5,805 bases of DNA from T1Sed10-7 sp041686695 (GTDB taxonomy: Bacteria; Actinomycetota; Nitriliruptoria; Nitriliruptorales; Nitriliruptoraceae). The DNA lies in assembly GCA_041686695.1 (NCBI GenBank), contig JAWLDJ010000135.1, forward strand, positions 1 through 5,805, given 5' to 3'. The notes under the pieces are model-generated. The model saw only the letters and a program-made list of their open reading frames with translations. It had not been told where the DNA came from and made no database searches. The first letter of the stretch is position 1, and the number at the start of each line of letters is the position of its first letter. The position numbers and the translations under genes were made by a program. This document shows positions 4,553-5,805 of the stretch, one piece after another.

Positions 4553-5536
4553 CTACCTCGGCACGGATGGGATCACCAGATCCGCGCGGACGCCGTAGTG
4601 ATCGGAGGCCACCGGAGCATCCGTGCCGGTCAGCACCCGTCTCGCCTCCACGACCCGGAGGCCGGGGCTGACGAGTACGTGATCGATGCGTCGCCCCAAG
4701 AGCCAGTACTGGTTCGCGAAGGGGTTGGCCAGAGAGAAGGTCGCCCGGGAGCGACCAGCCGCCGCAGCATGGGCGTCACGGAGTCCGCCACCTCGAGGAA
4801 GGGGGGCGAGGAGACGCCGTACCGCCCGGCTCCACGCCGATGCGTTCAGGTCACCGACGAGGATCATCGGGCGGCTGGCACTCCTCGCGGTCTGGCCCGT
4901 CTGGCCCGTCTGGCCGTTCTGGTGGTTCTGGTCGCTCTCGCCGCGGGTGCCGTGCGTGCCGTGCGTGCCGTCCGCGCCGTCTGCGCCGTGCGTGCTGCCC
5001 TCGCCGTCTGCGCCGTGCGTGCCGTCCGCGCCGTCCGCGTCGTGGTCGCCGGCCGGCAGCACCTCGAGTATCCGGCGTACCTGTTGGAGCCGCAGCCGAC
5101 CATGGCGCCGACGGAACGCCAGGTGGGTGTTGGCCAGCAGCAGCGTTCGGCCGTCGATCTGGAGCTCGACGCGTTGCAGTTGGCGCGGCACGTCACGGTC
5201 CCGGCCCGGCAGTGGGATCGACGGCAACGGGGTCAGGGGGTGACGCGATAGCACGGCGAGCCCCTCCTCGTCGTCGCCGCTACCCCAGCTGCGGTCGTAG
5301 TGCCTCGACGGATACCCGCAGGCATCGGCGATGAGCTCGCTCTGGGAGCGCCCGTCCAGGAACCGGACCTCTTGGAGCGCGACGACGTCCGGATGGGTCG
5401 CATCGAGGTAGTGCGTGAGGACATCGAGCCGCTCGTGCACCGGTCCGTTGGTCCCCCACAGGTTGAGGGTGAGCACCCCGATCCTGGTGCTCGGGTGCGT
5501 GGGGTGGGGGACCTCGGCGTCCATGTGTTGGAGCAT
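4553..5536 (-). CDS. Endonuclease/exonuclease/phosphatase-family hydrolase with low-complexity insert
   Basis: This is a 327-aa metal-dependent phosphodiesterase or phosphatase of the DNase I-like (EEP) fold. The full motif set is present in order: LTLNLWG (Asn25), DVVALQEV (Glu56), LLLANTHLAF (His138), MILVGDLNA (Asp229, Asn231), RRIDHVLVSPG and ASDHYGVRADL near the C-terminus. Substrate cannot be told: the fold covers DNA repair nucleases, sphingomyelinases and inositol phosphatases. No signal peptide is seen, so it is probably cytoplasmic. Between THLAF and GDLNA sits an insert (about residues 163-223) made of ADG/THG and then GQT tripeptides, encoded by 9-bp repeats. It is absent from typical relatives and likely forms a disordered loop. 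The start is uncertain: ATG 5536 is used here, ATG 5524 and ATG 5584 are in frame, and none has a clear ribosome site. The conserved core begins about residue 18. The next gene upstream ends about 175 bp away on the same strand. Confidence 0.88.
   Translation of the reverse strand: MLQHMDAEVPHPTHPSTRIGVLTLNLWGTNGPVHERLDVLTHYLDATHPDVVALQEVRFLDGRSQSELIADACGYPSRHYDRSWGSGDDEEGLAVLSRHPLTPLPSIPLPGRDRDVPRQLQRVELQIDGRTLLLANTHLAFRRRHGRLRLQQVRRILEVLPAGDHDADGADGTHGADGEGSTHGADGADGTHGTHGTRGESDQNHQNGQTGQTGQTARSASRPMILVGDLNASAWSRAVRRLLAPLPRGGGLRDAHAAAAGRSRATFSLANPFANQYWLLGRRIDHVLVSPGLRVVEARRVLTGTDAPVASDHYGVRADLVIPSVPR
4890..4934. repeat. 9-bp tandem repeats in the hydrolase gene (GQT-encoding array)
   Basis: On the plus strand the units are GTCTGGCCC (twice), GTCTGGCCG, TTCTGGTGG and TTCTGGTCG, at 4890-4934. 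Read on the minus strand they give the QTGQTGQ stretch and the QNHQN residues before it. The unit length keeps the reading frame, so copy-number change would alter only the length of the loop. Confidence 0.75.
4949..5047. repeat. 9-bp minisatellite, about 11 units, in the hydrolase gene (ADG/THG array)
   Basis: On the plus strand the unit is GCCGTSYGY, for example GCCGTGCGT (4949-4957, 4958-4966, 4985-4993, 5012-5020) and GCCGTCCGC (4967-4975, 5021-5029, 5030-5038). A degenerate unit lies at 4994-5002 and another at 5039-5047. On the minus strand each unit encodes a tripeptide such as ADG or THG. The mixture of identical and diverged units suggests repeated slippage or unequal exchange within the array. 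Confidence 0.85.
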
Positions 5537-5686
5537 GGGGCGGCGGCGCGAGGCTCGCCAGCAGTTTCCGGGGCGAACGACCATGGTCGGCTGTCCGTAC
5601 GTCCGACCGCACCGCCGCCCGGAGGAGTCTCGGTGTGTCGGCTGGCCCTCCACGCACCCCGAGGCCGCACCGACCGGTGGCACCGG

Positions 5687-5703
5687 GCCGGAGCGCCCCC
5701 GGC
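5687..5703 (-). terminator. Short hairpin after the partial upstream gene
   Basis: GCCGG (5687-5691) and CCGGC (5699-5703) can pair around 7 bases, 9 bases past the stop codon of the minus-strand partial gene. The stem is only 5 bp and no T-run follows. It is a weak terminator candidate. Confidence 0.25.
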
Positions 5704-5711
5704 GAGCGGGC

Positions 5712-5805
5712 TCACTCTGACGTGCTGCGCTCCTGGACCCGCTCCCCGGGGCCGCTGCGTTCCCACCAGACCAGGCCGACGGTGCCGATCAGCACGACCG
5801 CGATC
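5712..5805 (-). CDS. C-terminus of a probable membrane protein (partial)
   Basis: A minus-strand frame enters from the right window edge and ends at TGA (5714-5712). The visible residues are a hydrophobic IAVVLIGTVGLVWW segment, then a charged tail (ERSGPGERVQERSTSE). A hydrophobic helix ending in WWER followed by a polar cytoplasmic tail is typical of the last membrane segment of a small membrane protein. The gene lies upstream of the hydrolase on the same strand. Only about 30 residues are visible, so the identity cannot be given. A chance frame is possible, but the sharp hydrophobic-to-polar layout favours a real gene. Confidence 0.5.
   Translation of the reverse strand, partial: IAVVLIGTVGLVWWERSGPGERVQERSTSE

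Noticed and set aside
4890..5047. Possible CRISPR array
   Set aside because: The units are 9 bp, directly adjacent and without spacers, and encode part of a protein; this is a minisatellite.
4259..5251. A plus-strand 330-codon frame running through the Ns and opposite the hydrolase
   Set aside because: It crosses the assembly gap, so continuity is unknown, and it is antisense to all EEP catalytic motifs; its VRAVRAV run is the mirror of the 9-bp repeats.
5233..5766. Minus-strand 177-codon frame overlapping the 5' part of the hydrolase
   Set aside because: It is in a different phase from the catalytic frame over 5233-5536 and has a Pro/Arg/Ser-rich composition with no motif.
1..5805. tRNA, rRNA, insertion sequence or attachment site
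   Set aside because: I saw no cloverleaf with TTC-A..C and CCA end, no rRNA-like stretch, no transposase motif and no terminal inverted repeats flanking a unit with target duplications.

Overview
The window looks like chromosomal DNA of a high-GC Gram-positive bacterium, most likely an actinomycete-type organism (Actinomycetota). The evidence is the strong G/C bias at third codon positions, GTG starts, long open antisense frames, a lipoprotein signal and a twin-arginine signal. I cannot name the genus. A block of 100 Ns (4326-4425) marks a scaffold gap.

Left part (1-373): no gene that I can prove. A perfect 8-bp stem-loop lies at 118-139, a 21-bp exact direct repeat follows (130-150 and 192-212), and then a plausible promoter (288-316) overlaps a 7-bp inverted repeat (294-320). 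This leads into a plus-strand operon.

Central operon (374-3979, plus strand): four reading frames are joined stop-to-start by overlaps (GTGA, TGATG, TGATG). They are (i) a 690-aa lipoprotein that fuses a type-1-copper cupredoxin domain, a NosD/carbohydrate-binding-like right-handed parallel beta-helix and a C-terminal three-helix PLDc_N-like membrane module; (ii) a 40-aa Ala/Lys-rich small ORF with an internal 12-bp tandem repeat; (iii) a 100-aa free-standing paralogue of the same PLDc_N-like membrane module; and (iv) a 370-aa Tat-exported two-domain multicopper oxidase whose ligand layout is that of the type C class (T1 copper in domain 1, T2/T3 ligands shared by both domains). Together they suggest an extracytoplasmic, membrane-tethered copper redox system. 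In this model the cupredoxin would be an electron or copper partner of the oxidase, the beta-helix would be a scaffold or substrate-binding surface, and the PLDc_N modules would hold the parts at the membrane. That model is inference; the substrate is unknown.

Right part (minus strand): a 59-aa cysteine-rich, zinc-ribbon-like protein (4014-4193) converges on the operon. Beyond it lie the scaffold gap, with a 12-bp tandem repeat directly at its edge, and an endonuclease/exonuclease/phosphatase-family hydrolase (4553-5536). The hydrolase has a complete catalytic motif set but carries an approximately 60-residue low-complexity insert made of 9-bp minisatellite repeats. The 3' end of a probable membrane protein gene (5712-5805) runs off the window edge.

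A recurring theme is short tandem repeats with periods divisible by three (12, 12, 9 and 9 bp), three of them in or overlapping coding sequence.
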